Program-made: the position numbers and the translations under genes | Notes under the pieces: generated by a model | Seen by the model: only the letters and a program-made list of their open reading frames with translations | Told to the model about the DNA's origin: nothing | Databases searched by the model: none | Origin: Nothopassalora personata | Lineage: Eukaryota; Ascomycota; Dothideomycetes; Mycosphaerellales; Mycosphaerellaceae | Direction: 5' to 3' | Assembly: GCA_033816765.1 (NCBI GenBank) | Contig: CM066299.1 | Location: 310,001 to 374,000, forward strand | Length of the DNA stretch: 64,000 bases | Shown here: positions 22,935-35,225 of the stretch, piece by piece | Numbering within the stretch: position 1 is the stretch's first letter | How the letters are laid out: every line of letters starts with the position of its first letter

Positions 22935-23116
22935 TACTAGAGTTGTATCGGGGTCTTCTAGAACTGTTCTACTATTCACTTATCCTCGAAATTTTAATGC
23001 TAGAGTAGTACCGGGCCTTTAGGGATTGTCCTATTATTCACCTCTCTTTAGATCTTAACGCTAGGCTAGTACCGGGTCTTTAGAAACCGTACTGTTATTC
23101 ACCTAGCCTTAGGTCC
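22935..23116 (+). repeat. Three degenerate 55-66-bp tandem units
   Basis: The units share the pattern CTAG...GTA-CGGG-CTT...ACTRTTATTCAC and begin near 22935, 23001 and 23062. They lie just upstream of the legible frame of segment A and could be an array of binding sites or a minisatellite. Confidence 0.6.
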
Positions 23117-23430
23117 TATCCCGTTACGTCTCAGAATTTAGCTACCTACGAAATTCGTATCGATCTTAATCTACTAAGCAATCCTCTACTAGAAAGTATC
23201 CTATTAGGAATTACCCCGTTAGAAATTACTATTTACCTTGCTCGAGATCTTTATAATAACGGCCTAGTAGTCTCCCTATATAAAGGACGATCGGACTCTA
23301 GCGGTATGCTTTACATAACTAAACTAAGCTCTTAGTATAGGACAGTACATAGTGCTCGTCTCGATTCTAGATTCTAGTAATATAGAATAGCCTAAAATAC
23401 TTCAATATATAGAACCGTACGCTAGTACAG

Positions 23431-23508
23431 GACTTAATAGGATAGCGACTTAATAGGATAGCGACTTAATAGGATAACGACTTAATAGGATAGTAACTTA
23501 ATAAGAGC
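23431..23508 (+). repeat. 16-bp tandem repeat, about 4.9 copies
   Basis: The unit GACTTAATAGGATAGC starts at 23431, 23447, 23463 and 23479, with a decayed fifth copy from 23495. The differences between units are few, so it expanded relatively recently or is kept uniform. Confidence 0.9.
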
Positions 23509-24134
23509 TAGACCTCGGTACTATAGGACACCTTACTACGTTATCTATTTAAGCGATCGCGTTAGTAAGAGTTGTGTACTATAGGCATAAAAGCTAACGT
23601 ATCTATAGGAGCAGTTCTACGCGGAGATAGACCGTAATAACCTACTAACGGATGTATCGCAAGATGCTATTATTAAGTACTTCGAAAAGGAGTTCTCTCC
23701 TAAAAGTTCCTACGGCCGATGTCTATCTAGCTCTTTTATAACACTAATAGCTTTTTATGCTAGATATCGAAAGCTAAGCTAGTATCCGAACCTTCTACCG
23801 TTATAACATTTAGCTCTTATAACCCTTAGCTCTTACGACAACTTAGCTTTCGACCCTTAGCTTTAGGGTTAGGAAAGGCTAGTAACGTAGATCGTGTGCG
23901 CTAAATAGTATATATAGTCCTAGACGTTTATAAAAGGTGTCACCGACATAGAAACGCTCGAGAAGGTTAAGTCTATAACTACTAAGTCTACTTCTTACTT
24001 CGTTATGTAATGTAACCTAGAATGCTAGATGCAAGACCGCGTTATGTATAAATGGATAGCTATTATCTATATATAGGAAGATAAGGACGGCGTAGGATTT
24101 TAGTTCGCTTAGCGTAAGTTATCCTCTATACTAG

Positions 24135-24502
24135 TAATGTCTACTAACTACCCTATGTAGGCCTGTCCGAGTTGTGGTAGTATGGAGCGGCGCTTATATA
24201 AGTAGAGGTATTTGCCGGTCCCGGGACCGGGAAATCAGGTCACGTGACGAGTAGCGCAGTAGCTAGATAAAACAAGAGGATTAGCGGACCTAAACCCCTA
24301 TACCCTCTACTCGAGAGGTATGAATTGAATTGTTTCCTTAATGCTACGCTTATAATGCTTAACTGCGTAGTATATATCTTAATAGCTATACTAGGTCCTA
24401 CTAGCTTACCTAAATGTCTAATTAAACCTAAATGAAATTTAGGCAAGTTGGACCTAAGGGACCCCCTCTAAACCTAAGGTTAACATAACCTATTAGTCGT
24501 TA
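24135..24502 (-). repeat. 3' LTR of element E
   Basis: This 368-bp copy has the same length as 47868-48235 and is about 95% identical to it. The pair starts TAATGTCTAC on the plus strand and ends in CGTTA here and CATTA in the partner. It carries the palindrome at 24210-24235. Confidence 0.75.
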
Positions 24503-27500
24503 ATATATCCTCCCCTATTACGAACCTGTCCTTAGGTTCTAAAGTAGTAAGCCCGGGTACTACAGGTAGCGTAGTTAGTCGCTGTAAGCTAAGGTAGTCT
24601 TGTAGTAGTATAATAGCTCACCCTACCATTAAGCTTAACATATAAGATGTTAGGCAATCCTAGGGCCTACTAGCGACAGTTTGTAAAGATCGAAAGGATT
24701 CTTCTAATAGAGACCGTAATAGTAACGTTAATAACCGCAACTCGCACCCGTCGCACTATATTAACGTATACTACGAAACTAGCGAGGGAATAGATAGCTA
24801 TATTAGCATTAATCGAACGGGCTAGATAGTCGAATAATGTAAACGCTATTTATAAGACAAGTGAGTGTTAGTACTAGTAACCTAATAAATCTAAAGACGA
24901 GTCTATCGCGTAGCTAGAAAGTAAGTTAAGGGAAGATAAGTAACTATAAGAAATAATTAAGATCTAAGAACTAGAAGGACTAGAAGCATCCGTACCCGAA
25001 GTATTAACTAGAATTAGAACTAGAATTAGAACTAGAAACCTATAGGCTACAGCTATAGCCGGAAATTCAACTAGAAACTAGGAGCCTATAAACCCGCACT
25101 AACTACTTAGTTCCACTTATTCTCACATAACTCCTTTGTCTAGACCTACTCGTTATCGTAGCTAACACTAGTCTTATTAGACGCGTCCCTAAGCGGCTAG
25201 CTAGTAAAGTTCATATAGTAGTTACGGAAGAAGCTCTTATTGCGCCCTTCGCTTATAAAGTACATCTACTCGAGAGTAGTAACTAAGCTAAGCTACTTAT
25301 CCATTAATTTCACAGCTCGGACGCGCTAATTATACATCTTCTTATAGAAGAGCTCCGAGTCTAGGCGAACCGTAGCATTAAGCTACCTTCCAGTATTAAG
25401 GATAACTTCGTTATCGTTCTAAGACTTTAAACCCGCTAGGGCATCGGATAGAGGGCTAATGCCACTAAGGTATACGGCCGTAGGGAAAGGATAGCTAAGT
25501 ACTAGGCGTCGATACTTAAACCCTACAGCGCTCTTACTTAGCGTCTTAAAGTTACGATAGAGGTCCATTACCTAGTGCATACTCTAGCTTCTCTAGAGTT
25601 TAAGATAGTTATTGTCGCGGATCTCGATAAAGTAAGGGTTAATCTAACGTAGCGTCTTCTTATATGCGGCCTGCCTTATTAGAACGCCTACAGTAGTTAC
25701 CCGCATTTACCTAGCGCTTAGGTCCTCTCTAAACTAGCTAATGCTGTTTTTGCTTAGGTAATTCTAAACCCTAACCGAGAAGAAACGCTTAAATCGGCCG
25801 TCTTCTATACAGTCGTTAGTCCGGTACTACTAGATAAACTCTATAGCATTCTCTTACTTATAAAAACCGTGTAAAAACTCCGGCCTACTAGTACCCTCTA
25901 AGTTAAGAGAGTATAGCATGTTAAGCCGGTTACTAGTCTAGTAGTTTTCACTTTCGAGGTTTAAGTCGACCCTAGCATACTATACTATAGCGTTTGCATC
26001 ACCCCCCTAATAAGCCCTATTAAAGCTAAAAATCGTAGGCCTAGGGAAGGAGATAAACCGAGTGTAGTGTTAAGGGTATAGCGCTACTTATAAGAGCTAT
26101 AGCCCGGGGTCTTATCGCATAATCTATTAGCTTAGAGAATACTACATGTTCTAGTAGACGCTACCGTTACTAACCTTATTCAATTCTCGTAGGTGCTATC
26201 GGTACACGTCAAATTCTCGACTTATTATCTCTCTAACCGTTTTAACCCGCGGCGCTAGTTTAGCGTTATTATACTAGTATAGCATATTACTATTAATGTA
26301 GGTGCCGGTGCTATTAAGATCGGCTTAGTTAGCTTTATTAATGCCGAATTTGTCGAGGATCTAGTTATAGTTAGTATACGTAACGATACTACTCGTAGTA
26401 CCGACTTTACCTCGAACGCGGAGGTAGCTAAGCGGGTTAACAGTCTTCTAACTACGCTTATTAGGGCGAAACCACGACCTATTCTTTACCTTAAGAGCTA
26501 AAAAACTCTTACCTTTAAAGAGCTAGTCTTAGACCTTAAGCGTATGCTTACATAGGGTATTAGCGGTAATACCGGGATTCGTAACGAAGTAGAGGGCCTT
26601 ATAGTAGAAATCTCGAACATGCTAATCGCACATTATAGCGCTAACCTTACTATCCCTCTTAAGAACCTACGAGACAGTATATTCGAGTATCTTAAGGCCC
26701 GCTATCCGGTACTTAGGTAGCTAGTTAATGCTATCTACATTAATCGAGTTTCTAAACTTAACGCTACAGTACCGCTTATTATAGGTACAGTTAGCGCGCT
26801 TAATCCGGAGGGCCTCGTCTTCTTATAGGATCTAATCCTTAAAGACTAATACATCCCTAATTATAGCCGAAGGTAACATAGTAAGTATCGGCTTACTATT
26901 CTTAGTTAAGGCCGGAGTAGATCGTAGGGTGCTAACCGGTATACCTAGCGGACTGCCCTCGCGTATAGGTGCGCCGTCTAGCGTTCGGTTAGGCGAGGAT
27001 TAAGTAGGCGCAGTTATGCCCTTACCTATGCTTTCGCCTATACGGAGCTACTTAAGTCGACTCGACTTACGACCTTCTCTCGATAGGACTATAGGCTAGG
27101 TAGAGGCTAGTAGAGTTAGCGTAGTACTCTTTATACGTCCTTTACCTTTACTACCCGGTAGTAGCTAACGTAGCTAAGGCTATTGCTAGCTAGATAGTCT
27201 AGGTTAATCTATGCTGTCCTCTAGGGACGCGGACTTCTTAGTAATAGTACCCTCCATAAAGTATAGAAGGCTATCCTTATACACGGCTAGGCGGTGTCTT
27301 CTAATAATCTCCCTACTCTTAGCCAACTACGGATTAATGCTACGTGCTTTAGCCTCCCTATCGCACCGGGTAAGATTACTAGGCTCTAGAATTCGCTTAC
27401 GATCTATACCCTTACGGCCGATCCTTATACGCTAGATTAATACCCTCTAAATTCTACTAATAGCCCTACTATAGTCTAGGTACTTATTAATAAAGGCCGT

Positions 27501-28033
27501 GAACTAGCGGCGCCCGCTGTTAGTACTATAAAGCTCGGAGATAACGCGTCGATTAAGAATCTTATTGTCTATCTACTATAGCTAGTAGCGGGTAAGCGTA
27601 GCTCGAAGAGTCTTCTCTCGGTCGCGAATCTCTAAACCGGTCTTACAAATCTTACCGACGATAGGAAACAAGACATCGAGTTTCTTATTACTAAGGAATT
27701 TATCCTAGTAGCTCTTACCTATACCGCTCTTAACTTCCTCGAAAAACAGGTTAACCTAGACGGAGTAGTCTTCGAACACCTTCTCGAAGCCCTTATAGAA
27801 GTCCTTTAATACCTTAACCCGCTTCTAAGGACTAAGCTCTCGGAACATAACATTAGCGGCGGACTTTAGCGTGTTCGTGTTAGTAAGGACATGCTTAACG
27901 TTATCCGGTAGGCGAAGGGACTCGAACAAGGTCTAAGGTAGGTAGGTAAGCCTAGTAATAGTACTAGTAAGCGCTATACTCGAGCTAGCGGGCGTAACGA
28001 AGGACTAGCTAAAGCTATAATAACTAGGATTCG

Positions 28034-28374
28034 TGTTACGGATCGATCCGGAGAAGCTCCAGCTAACTAATCGATGCCCAACTAATCGATGCCTACACAC
28101 TAGTGGAAGGATCCGATATGTAGAGTGCTCTCTCTAATCTGCGTGCTCTGTAATAGAGCAGAGAGAGTAGGACAGATTAACTAATCCGACTAATCAGTTA
28201 CGCTAAGACATAGCACTATATAGACGACGCTTCTTCACGAGTAGATAGGAGCCTCGTACTCAACTCATTTTTAGTATACACTATATACTGTTTAGGACCA
28301 CTACCTTCTTAACGTTCGAGACATCTCTACAAAGATCTAAGCCCGGTTAGGATAACGTACAGCGGTTCCTAACA
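28034..28374 (+). repeat. 5' LTR of D'
   Basis: The 341-bp LTR matches 30133-30473. Its second half (from about CTATATAGACGACGC) matches the LTR of D; its first half does not. Confidence 0.9.
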
Positions 28375-28406
28375 ACTTTAAGCACTACTACTAGGGCCCT
28401 TTGCAT

Positions 28407-29396
28407 ATGTCTAGGAGAGACGCTACCCGGAGTCTGTTACGACAATAGCTACAGTTAACTAGCATTACGGAACGAATGAGCGAAATGTCGATTATAGGAA
28501 GTAGCAAGAACAACACTCCTATAGGCATGCTGAACCTATTAGACCACTACCGTGCACCTAAGGTGTCTACGCCGGAGACGTTCGACGGGACTAAGGATAA
28601 ACTAGAGGCTTTTTGACTGTAGGTTTAGTTGTACCTTCACTTCAACGCACACTAGTTTCAAGGCGAGGCTAGTAAGGTCTTGTACGCCGCATCCTTCCTA
28701 CGAGGAAAAGTAGCTAGAGGATTCCGACTATATCTTAAGGACTAGCTACACAACTAGGGCGAGGGAGAAACACCTAAGACGGAAACTCGAAAAATTTTCC
28801 ACGACTACGACGAGTTTAAGACGAAACTCGATAATCTATACGGGATACCAAATAAGGAGGTATACGCCGACCGACATATCCGACAACTTCGATAGACCAC
28901 TTCTATAGCGCTGTACGCCTTAGAATTCTAAGGATATGCCGCCGACCTAGAATAGAACGACGCAGCTTTGCGATTATAGTTCTACCTCGGGCTAAAGGAC
29001 AACGTTAAAGCCGAACTATCCCGAAACGCTAGCGTTGTTACGCTAGGGGCGATGATTAAGGCAGTAAAGGAGATCGACGAAAGGCTCTAGGAGTTAAGGT
29101 ACGACCGACACGTATAGCCTAGATACTAGAGACCCGCCGCAGGCGGAAGAGGGGGCTTTAAGGCTAGAAGTTAGGACCCTAATAGTTACGGAGACCCAAT
29201 AGAATTGGACGTAACGGAACGTAGGACAGGAAGGGGGCTGAAGAGCAAAGGTTCTACCTACTACGTATGTAGCGAGTAAGGCTATTATGCAAGGAACTGT
29301 AAGAAAAAGAACATAGTTAGCCGCGAGTTTGACGCAATAATTCGCGAAGAGAATGCATACTAGGAATGCGAGAGCTTTCTCTCGAAATCTGCCTAG
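28407..29396 (+). pseudogene. gag of D', RIP-inactivated
   Basis: The frame corresponds codon for codon to the intact gag of D (35606-36598) apart from one missing codon, with CAG and TGG codons turned into TAG and Cys into Tyr (the zinc knuckle reads YVCSE-stop-GYYARNC). Unmutated landmarks include KVSTPETFDGTKDKLEAF and REENAY near the end. Confidence 0.9.
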
Positions 29397-29570
29397 TAGA
29401 AACGACCTAACGACAAAGGCATTAAACAGCGGCTTCTTAATTTAATGACCTAGGACATAGAAGTTAACACGACGACACGGAACAGGCTACGGGACAACAA
29501 CTTACGATACGGCTTCTAGATCGAAATAGAGATTAGACTAGAAGGTATCCGGTACTTCCTCGAGGGACGA

Positions 29571-30056
29571 CTAAGGAAGGATAGGAACCGGTAATGCAGG
29601 AGCACAACTAGGCTCTACCGACTCTTGCTCCTCGAGAAGGGACTTCTCGACGGACAACGCCTCGGCCTTACGGCTCTCGAGTAGATCTATCTCCTTCTAA
29701 AGGCGGGACTTCTTTTCCTACGCGGCAGCTTCTTCCTCTTAGAGGCGCTAGAGTGTCGCCCGCAACTCGCGTATTCTACGTAGATGTAACGACATTTTCT
29801 CCTCTAGAGCGGCGCGCTGTTTTCGCAGGCGGGACTAGTCGCCTTCCGACACAATAATGTCGCAACCCTTATGGTTTAAACGAACATAAGCACTACACGT
29901 TCTAGATAAGATATGCACGCGGTAGGCGATATCCTTTACGACGCAGCGACTGCATTTTTGGACTATAACGACCCTAAGTAACTCGATCTTATTAGTAAGG
30001 CGGGTTCGACGGACGGATAAGCTAATCTTAGAGGATGGTTTACGAGAGGACGACAT
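29571..30056 (-). pseudogene. Antisense Zn2Cys6/coiled-coil frame of D'
   Basis: The 161-codon frame is convergent with gag; its ATG lies 77 bp inside the 3' LTR edge. Cysteine-cluster residues 35, 38, 45, 54, 57 and 65 read C, C, Y, C, Y, C, giving C-x2-C-x6-C-x8-C-x2-C-x7-C when Tyr is read as RIP-mutated Cys. A basic segment (SVRRTRLTNK) precedes it. A charged helical tail with repeated RL/EE/LLES heptad-like spacing follows, broken by four or five TAG codons. The motif VHILSRTC matches the MHISSGKC of element B and the VHVSSGRC of element C, so this copy is closer to theirs than to the antisense gene of D. Confidence 0.75.
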
Positions 30057-30132
30057 CGTTAACGAAACATGAATTAGGGACACATTTATTATGTAAGAGC
30101 TTCGGGACGAAGCTAGGCTAAAGGGGGGATAG

Positions 30133-30473
30133 TGTTACGGATCGATCCGGAGAAGCTCTAGCTAACTAATCGATGCCTAACCAATCGATGCCTACACACT
30201 AGTGGAAGGATCCGATATGTAGAGTGCTCTCTCTAATCTACGTGCTCTATAACAGAGTAGAGAGAGTAGGACAGATCAACTAATCCGACTAATCAGTTAC
30301 GCTAAGACATAGCACTATATAGACGACGCTTCTTCACGAGTAGATAGGAGTCTCGTGCTCAACTCATTTTTAGTATACACTATATACTGTTTGGGACTAC
30401 TACCTTCTTAACGTTCGAGACATCTCTACAAAGATCCAAGCCCGGTTAGGATAACGTACAGCGGTTCCTAACA
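30133..30473 (+). repeat. 3' LTR of D'
   Basis: This is the 341-bp partner of 28034-28374. It holds a TATA-like CTATATAGACGACGC near 30,313-30,328, shared with D and with the solo LTR at 31,337. Confidence 0.9.
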
Positions 30474-30903
30474 ATTCGCTAGTAGTAAGATCGTAAGAGC
30501 TAGCTATCTCGTAGTGCTACTCTAGAGTATTAGTAAGCTTTAAAAGCTTAATGTTGGGGTAGGGCTTTAAAGAAGGTTAAGGTCGTAAAGAGAGAGGCTA
30601 AAGAACCGCCTAATGTGTATAGTAGTAGTAGATAGATATGTTAGTAGTTCTAGTAATAGTGTTAGTATTTAAAGAAAAAGAGAGGAAGTAGTAGGTAGAG
30701 AGCTACGCTTAAGTATGCCTCTTAGCGTATGTCCCTATAACCGTTATAAGGCAGTAGCGCCGAGACCGGTCTTGTAAGTAGTAAGAGTAGTACTATTAAG
30801 GTTACACTAAAGGTTCGATAACCCTACATGTAACCGAAAACCAGTGCTAGTAACTACCTAGGTAAGCATTTAGTAGAGGCATGCTATACTATTACGTAAT
30901 CCA

Positions 30904-30929
30904 ATTTACTGGTCCCGGAACCGGTAAAT
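30904..30929. repeat. 26-bp palindrome, RIPed copy
   Basis: This is a decayed copy of the palindrome whose half-site is ATTTGCCGGTCCC; four transitions turn GCC into ACT and GGC into GGT symmetrically. It sits in the post-pol region of element E. Other copies are at 24210-24235, 44570-44595 and 47943-47968. Confidence 0.75.
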
Positions 30930-31336
30930 ATAACTCTACTAACTAAGGTCTAACTAAGGTAAGAACACCCTATAAAGTGAAGTCTAGATAACCGAATTAG
31001 CTTAATAAACTAAAGGGCATACGTAACACATGCCTAAGGGAAGTAAACTCCGTACGCTATTACTAACTAATTAGTTCTTAGCCTCGATCCTACTAAACTG
31101 TAAAATTTCGGCTATAGAAAGGTTATAAGGCCTAACCTATAGCTTCTTAGATTCCGGTTTAGGATACGATCCCCTTTCGTTAACTCCTATAGGTAGTACG
31201 TCTTCGTCGGTAATAGGCTCGATCTCGTTCGAATTACTACTGTCTTCGCTATTAGCGACTTCTCCCTCCCCTATTACGAGCTCGATCCTATTATCTAAGC
31301 TTAGTACTCCTATGTTATCCGGGCGAAGCTCCGGAA

Positions 31337-31654
31337 TGTTACGGTTTAATTTGTAGAGAACCTACGACTACTTATTTAGCGAAACAGAGCGCTAGGGAAA
31401 GACGACGGAGCCGATCTGTTTCGGTACGACTAGTCTAATCGGACTACTCGTAATTAGTCTACTTAGTCTAATTAGTTACGCTAAGACATGGCACTATATA
31501 GACGACGCTCTTTCACAAGTAGATAGGAGCCTCGTGCTTAACTCATTTTAAGTATACACTATATACTATTTAGAACTACTACCTTCTTAACAAGTTTAAG
31601 ACATCTCTATAAAGATCCAAGCCTAGTTAGGATAACGTACAGCGGTTCCTAACA
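31337..31654 (+). mobile_element. Solo LTR of the D family
   Basis: The 318-bp sequence TGTTACGG...CCTAACA is flanked by CGGAA at 31332-31336 and 31655-31659. The second half matches the R/U5 part of the D and D' LTRs; the first half is a third, different U3. It is RIPed and interrupts element E downstream of its integrase. Confidence 0.9.
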
Positions 31655-33029
31655 CGGAACTAGCTTAAGGTTTTCTCGTACCTAAACACCCTTTATTAGC
31701 GTGCTATTAAGTTCCTTTAGAATATAGGTACTAAACTCCCTAGAGACACTAGATACCCGATATAGACCTTGCTATCGGTAACCGATCTTACGTAAGAAGT
31801 CGTCCTTATATAGCTTATCGAACCTTATAACAAGGTCGCCCTTCTAGAAACTAATAAAGTTAACATTCCAGTAAGAATTAAAGTAGTCCTTACTAAGTTC
31901 TCTTAGCCGCTTCCTTCGAGCATATAGCTCTTCTAAACTAAGGTCTCGAGCCTAGAGTTAACGCGTACGTATAGTAAGTAGGTCCTTAGTCGTCCTAACC
32001 GATCCCTATTAATAATTAGCCTACGTCGGGTACTTAACCTTAATTGGCAGAATCGTGCGATAGCTATATAGGACCTAAGCTAGCGTTATTCCAGTAGTAC
32101 GACAGGTCGTGGTCCTATTAGCCTATAACATAGCGGGTACCTATTACTCCTATCCGCGGTATGTGTTCCTTATAAGCTTTACTAACGCTATAAGAATCGG
32201 ACGGTGTCTAACTTTAACCGGAGTATTAGATTGCGGATAGTACGGTAATCTTCGGATCCTTCGAATACTAAGTCCTACGAGCAACCGCTTAACCTTAGCC
32301 GTATAAACCGTAGCGTTATTAAGCACAATTTTAGCATAGTAGCCGTACCTATAGAAGACATCCTCGTATAGAAACTTAGTAACCGTCTTAGAGCTAGGAG
32401 GTGCCCTCGTTACTCTAGCCTCGATCTAGTTACTAAGTGCTTCGCGCGTAACTAGGAGGTATCCATTTTTATGCACCTAGACGGGGTCCGAGTACTACTT
32501 CTTACTAATAACCTAAGGGGTCGATAAGTGAAGCTTACTAGCGCGCTAGTTGCCTTCGCGAAACCTATAGGGAGCATAACTTCGAACCTACGTAGAGACA
32601 TCGGCGAAGTACCCGTCCTAGTAATACCGATCGGAAATAAGGTTATATACGACCTTAGCGCTACGATAACCGTGTCTTTTATAGCATTCTATAACGATCT
32701 CCTTCTAAGCCTTATTATCGTTAATTACAAGTTGTAACGGTGCTCCTCGGCGCTTCTAGAAGAATAGTAATCGGTCCCGGATAAAGAAATTAACGCTCTT
32801 CTTTACTAGCCGCAGGTACTTAGCACGGGTAACACCATCGGGCCGGGTCCTAGTTTCTATAACCTAAGTAAGTTGCTAAGAGCTCTTAGAGTATTAGTCC
32901 CCGAGATGTCGTGTTTTCTAGATTTTAACTAGATAGGTGTCGACCGGCTCCGGGTACCCGAATAGCTTATTATTAATTATCCGGTCGACTTCGTCTTCGT
33001 TAGCGTCTATAGGTTCCTAAGGTGTAGAG
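31655..33029 (-). pseudogene. Element E integrase region
   Basis: The minus strand encodes a Gypsy-type integrase C-terminal half: HRPILIALVKL near 32,200, a segment equivalent to ADRTTVRRSTG near 32,090, LPIKVKYPT near 32,040, and the GPY-like region (FQKGDLVIRFDKLYKD, IGYR and GLYRVSSVSREF) near 31,730-31,860. The frame is interrupted at 33,029 by element C; RNase H and reverse transcriptase continue from 42,534. Confidence 0.82.
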
Positions 33030-33622
33030 TATTACGGGTTAGATTAGGCTAATGCTTAGCGACTAATTAGAGCCTCTACAGTTAAGTGGGCGCTACTATA
33101 GCTAGAAAGGCACAGCTACCGTAGAGTAATCTATTGCTCTACGAGACCTACAAGATAGATTAATAGATTAGATTAGAGCACGACAGCAATTAATCTATTA
33201 CTCTATATAATCTATAAAATAGATTAATAGATCGGAGTAGATTAATAATGATTTCCTTTGTATTTAGGAACGCTAAGAACCCTTATAGTTTCGATGCGTT
33301 CAACTTATGTTACTATCTTACTAATTGGAATACAACTCTTATTCCTATTATTTATCTTCGCTTAGCTTACTTCAGCCTCTCTAAAGAATACCGCTGTAAC
33401 GGTTAGCCAATCACGTGCGAACAGTGAAAGGCAAAGTGACCGATTGCGCCACCGGCGCGCAAAAGGCAGTATCTACGGACCGGGGTCCGTAGATTGTTCG
33501 CTACTCATTAAGGTTCAACGGTTGCGCGGGCCGTCGCCGGGTCGCCGGGCCGGGCCCGTGACAACCGCCAAGTGACTTGACTTATCTCTCCTTTAAGACT
33601 AGCCCTAGAACGAGACATAATA
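33030..33622 (+). repeat. 5' LTR of element C with insertion
   Basis: It begins TATTACGGG (TGTTACGGG in the 3' copy) and ends CATAATA. It is 174 bp longer than the 3' LTR, which equals the 169-bp insert plus its 5-bp target duplication. Confidence 0.92.
33395..33563. mobile_element. 169-bp LTR-like insert with 5-bp TSD
   Basis: The insert starts TGTAACGG and ends CCGTGACA. ACCGC is duplicated at 33390-33394 and 33564-33568, and the empty site is visible in the 3' LTR near 42,470. TG...CA ends and a 5-bp duplication point to a tiny solo LTR. The ends resemble those of the Copia LTR (TGTCACG...CGTGACA). It is GC-rich, un-RIPed, and carries a palindrome with 11-bp arms (33471-33494, half-site ATCTACGGACC). 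Confidence 0.8.
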
Positions 33623-33649
33623 CTTTAAACGCCCTTAGGATAAGCGCTA

Positions 33650-35225
33650 CTTAAGCAGCTAGTAGGGGAATACCCGCCCCTAGCGAAGTAGGAAGCATCC
33701 GCCGTGCGCTACTACAATAGACCACTACGAAGGACGATAAGTCTAATGACGATAACGAGCCTACTCTAAGGAGGAACGACGTTAAGGCTACTAAGCTAGA
33801 CCTCTTCTATAGAGATAGAGCTAAGTTCGACGACTAGGTTAATTAGATAGATATGTATCTTATGTTTAACCTAGTCGATGCTAATAAAAGAACTATCTTC
33901 GCTATTACGTACCTTCGCGGAAGTGCGTAGAACTAGATCAAACCTTACCTTAAGGAATACCTTAAAGGTATAGGACGATTAGACCCCACCGGAATGTTTA
34001 GGAGCTACACCCTTTTTAAAGAAAAGATGAAATTAATCTTTAGAACCTCGAACGAAGTCTAGTAGGCTATACGAATAATTTAACACCTAAAGTAGAAGAC
34101 GTCTACTTTAGAGTATACCGCTAAATTTAAAGGATACGGACAAATCACCGGATGGGACTAGACGGCGTTAATAACTATATTCCAACGTAGACTTAAGGAC
34201 TCCGTTAAGGACGAGTTAATAAGACACGGGGGACGGATCACTAACCTTAAAGAGCTAATAAAGGCGTCGATTAACATCGATAACTAGCTCTAGGAACGAC
34301 ACTAGGAAAAGAAACACGACTCCAAAGTAGGAGGTATAGTAGGATACGCCCCGGATCGTAGACCCTTAGGAGGGTACGTTACGAAGGGAGAATCCTCACG
34401 ACAAAGCTAGCCCTACTATAGACTATAGCTAATGGAACTAGACGTTACCTAACGAGGACGGAGGATCGATAAGAGTAGGGGCTACGGAAAGCCCTTTAAA
34501 GGAAAAGGAAAACTTATATACTATGCCTATAGCAAGGAAGGCCACATAGCGCGAGATTGCCGCGGTAAAAATATAGTACGCCGCGAGCAGTTTAATATAA
34601 TGCAACTAAAGGTAGGCAAATCTAGGAGCAGTGTTAGACCCCGACAATTCAACTATGCCTAGAGAGTAGAGGAGAAGGATAGCAACCGGGTTGCGACGCC
34701 TCTCCTAGACCCCTTATAAGGACGAGGAGGATACTATGTTTAACAACATATACTACTACCGAATAACTAACAATTAAAGACTATTAGATTGTTTAGCATA
34801 ATAGCACGAGGAGTTAACTATAAAGTTGAGAAGGAGTCTTAATACGGTTACGGAAGCCTTTACTAGCGATTCTATTACTAGGACTCGTGTCAAACCTACT
34901 ACAACGCTAAGTTAGGCGTAGGGTACTAGCTACGATAACTAGTAGGAACCCTAGGAGCTTAACACAGACAAAATAAGCTCTAAGAAGTGGACATAGACAA
35001 ATCTTGCTCCGATAACGATAATAAAGAAAACTAGGATCTAGAATGGAACGAACGCTAGTTACTAGCACTAGAACAAAAAACAAACAAACTAGATACTATC
35101 GAAGAAGATTACGTACCGGAGGAGTTAAGCGAGGACTCATCCGAAGAAGAAGAGAGCGACACCGACGACGAAAACGAAGTATACACATTTACGGTAGATA
35201 CGCTAAAGAAACTCTATAAGTTAAT
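33650..35225 (+). pseudogene. gag of element C, RIP-inactivated
   Basis: RIP-broken frames resemble the retrotransposon gag domain (DLFYRDRAKFDD near 33,800; IKPYLKEYLKG near 33,940; SYTLFKEKMKLIFRTSN near 34,010), followed by a zinc knuckle mutated to YYAYSKEGHIARDC near 34,518-34,560 and a long acidic tail (EELSEDSSEEEESDTDDENE near 35,120-35,185). The frame continues into pol once element D is removed, as in a fused gag-pol. Confidence 0.85.

Larger units (their letters stand above)
21937..24127 (+). other. Segment A, part 3: RIPed, with one legible frame
   Basis: This continues segment A from B to element E. The first 900 bp are TA-rich with no coding signal. From about 23,120 a plus-strand frame with RIP-type stops is legible (ATYEIRIDLNLLSNPLL, ITPLEITIYLARDLYNNGL, then SYGRCLSSSFITLIAFYARY and TFIKGVTDIETLEKVKSI). 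It runs to 24,127 and continues in frame at 48,243 on the far side of element E. I do not recognise the protein. Confidence 0.5.
28034..30473 (+). mobile_element. Element D': gag + antisense-only retrotransposon (RIPed)
   Basis: The 2,440-bp element has 341-bp LTRs (28034-28374 and 30133-30473) starting TGTTACGG and ending CCTAACA, with duplications ATTCG at 28029-28033 and 30474-30478. Inside are only two genes, tail to tail: a gag on the plus strand and a Zn2Cys6/coiled-coil frame on the minus strand. A polypurine tract (AAAGGGGGGATAG) precedes the 3' LTR. No protease, reverse transcriptase, RNase H or integrase is present, so it must have been moved by another element's enzymes. The plan equals that of element D, whose gag, R and U5 it shares, whereas U3 and the antisense gene differ. 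Confidence 0.9.
24503..31090 (-). pseudogene. Element E post-pol coding region (interrupted)
   Basis: On the minus strand, downstream of integrase and excluding D' (28034-30473), about 4 kb keeps long RIP-broken frames. Legible pieces include VKVLKDFYKGFEKVFEDYSV (near 27,800), KSYQDKFLSNKKLDVLFPI (near 27,690), LAPRVKTVREIISREFDVYR (near 26,230) and MDLYRNFKTLSKSAVGFKYR (near 25,560). Nearly all stops are TAG at plausible Gln or Trp positions. I recognise no family: it is not obviously an envelope, chromodomain or dUTPase. A 12-bp AGAACTAGAATT repeat lies near 25,007-25,040. Two readings remain open: an additional gene of E, or an older element nested in E whose ends I could not find. Confidence 0.45.

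Noticed and set aside
32528..32737. Plus-strand frame of 69 codons
   Set aside because: It lies opposite the minus-strand pol of element E and has no recognisable content.
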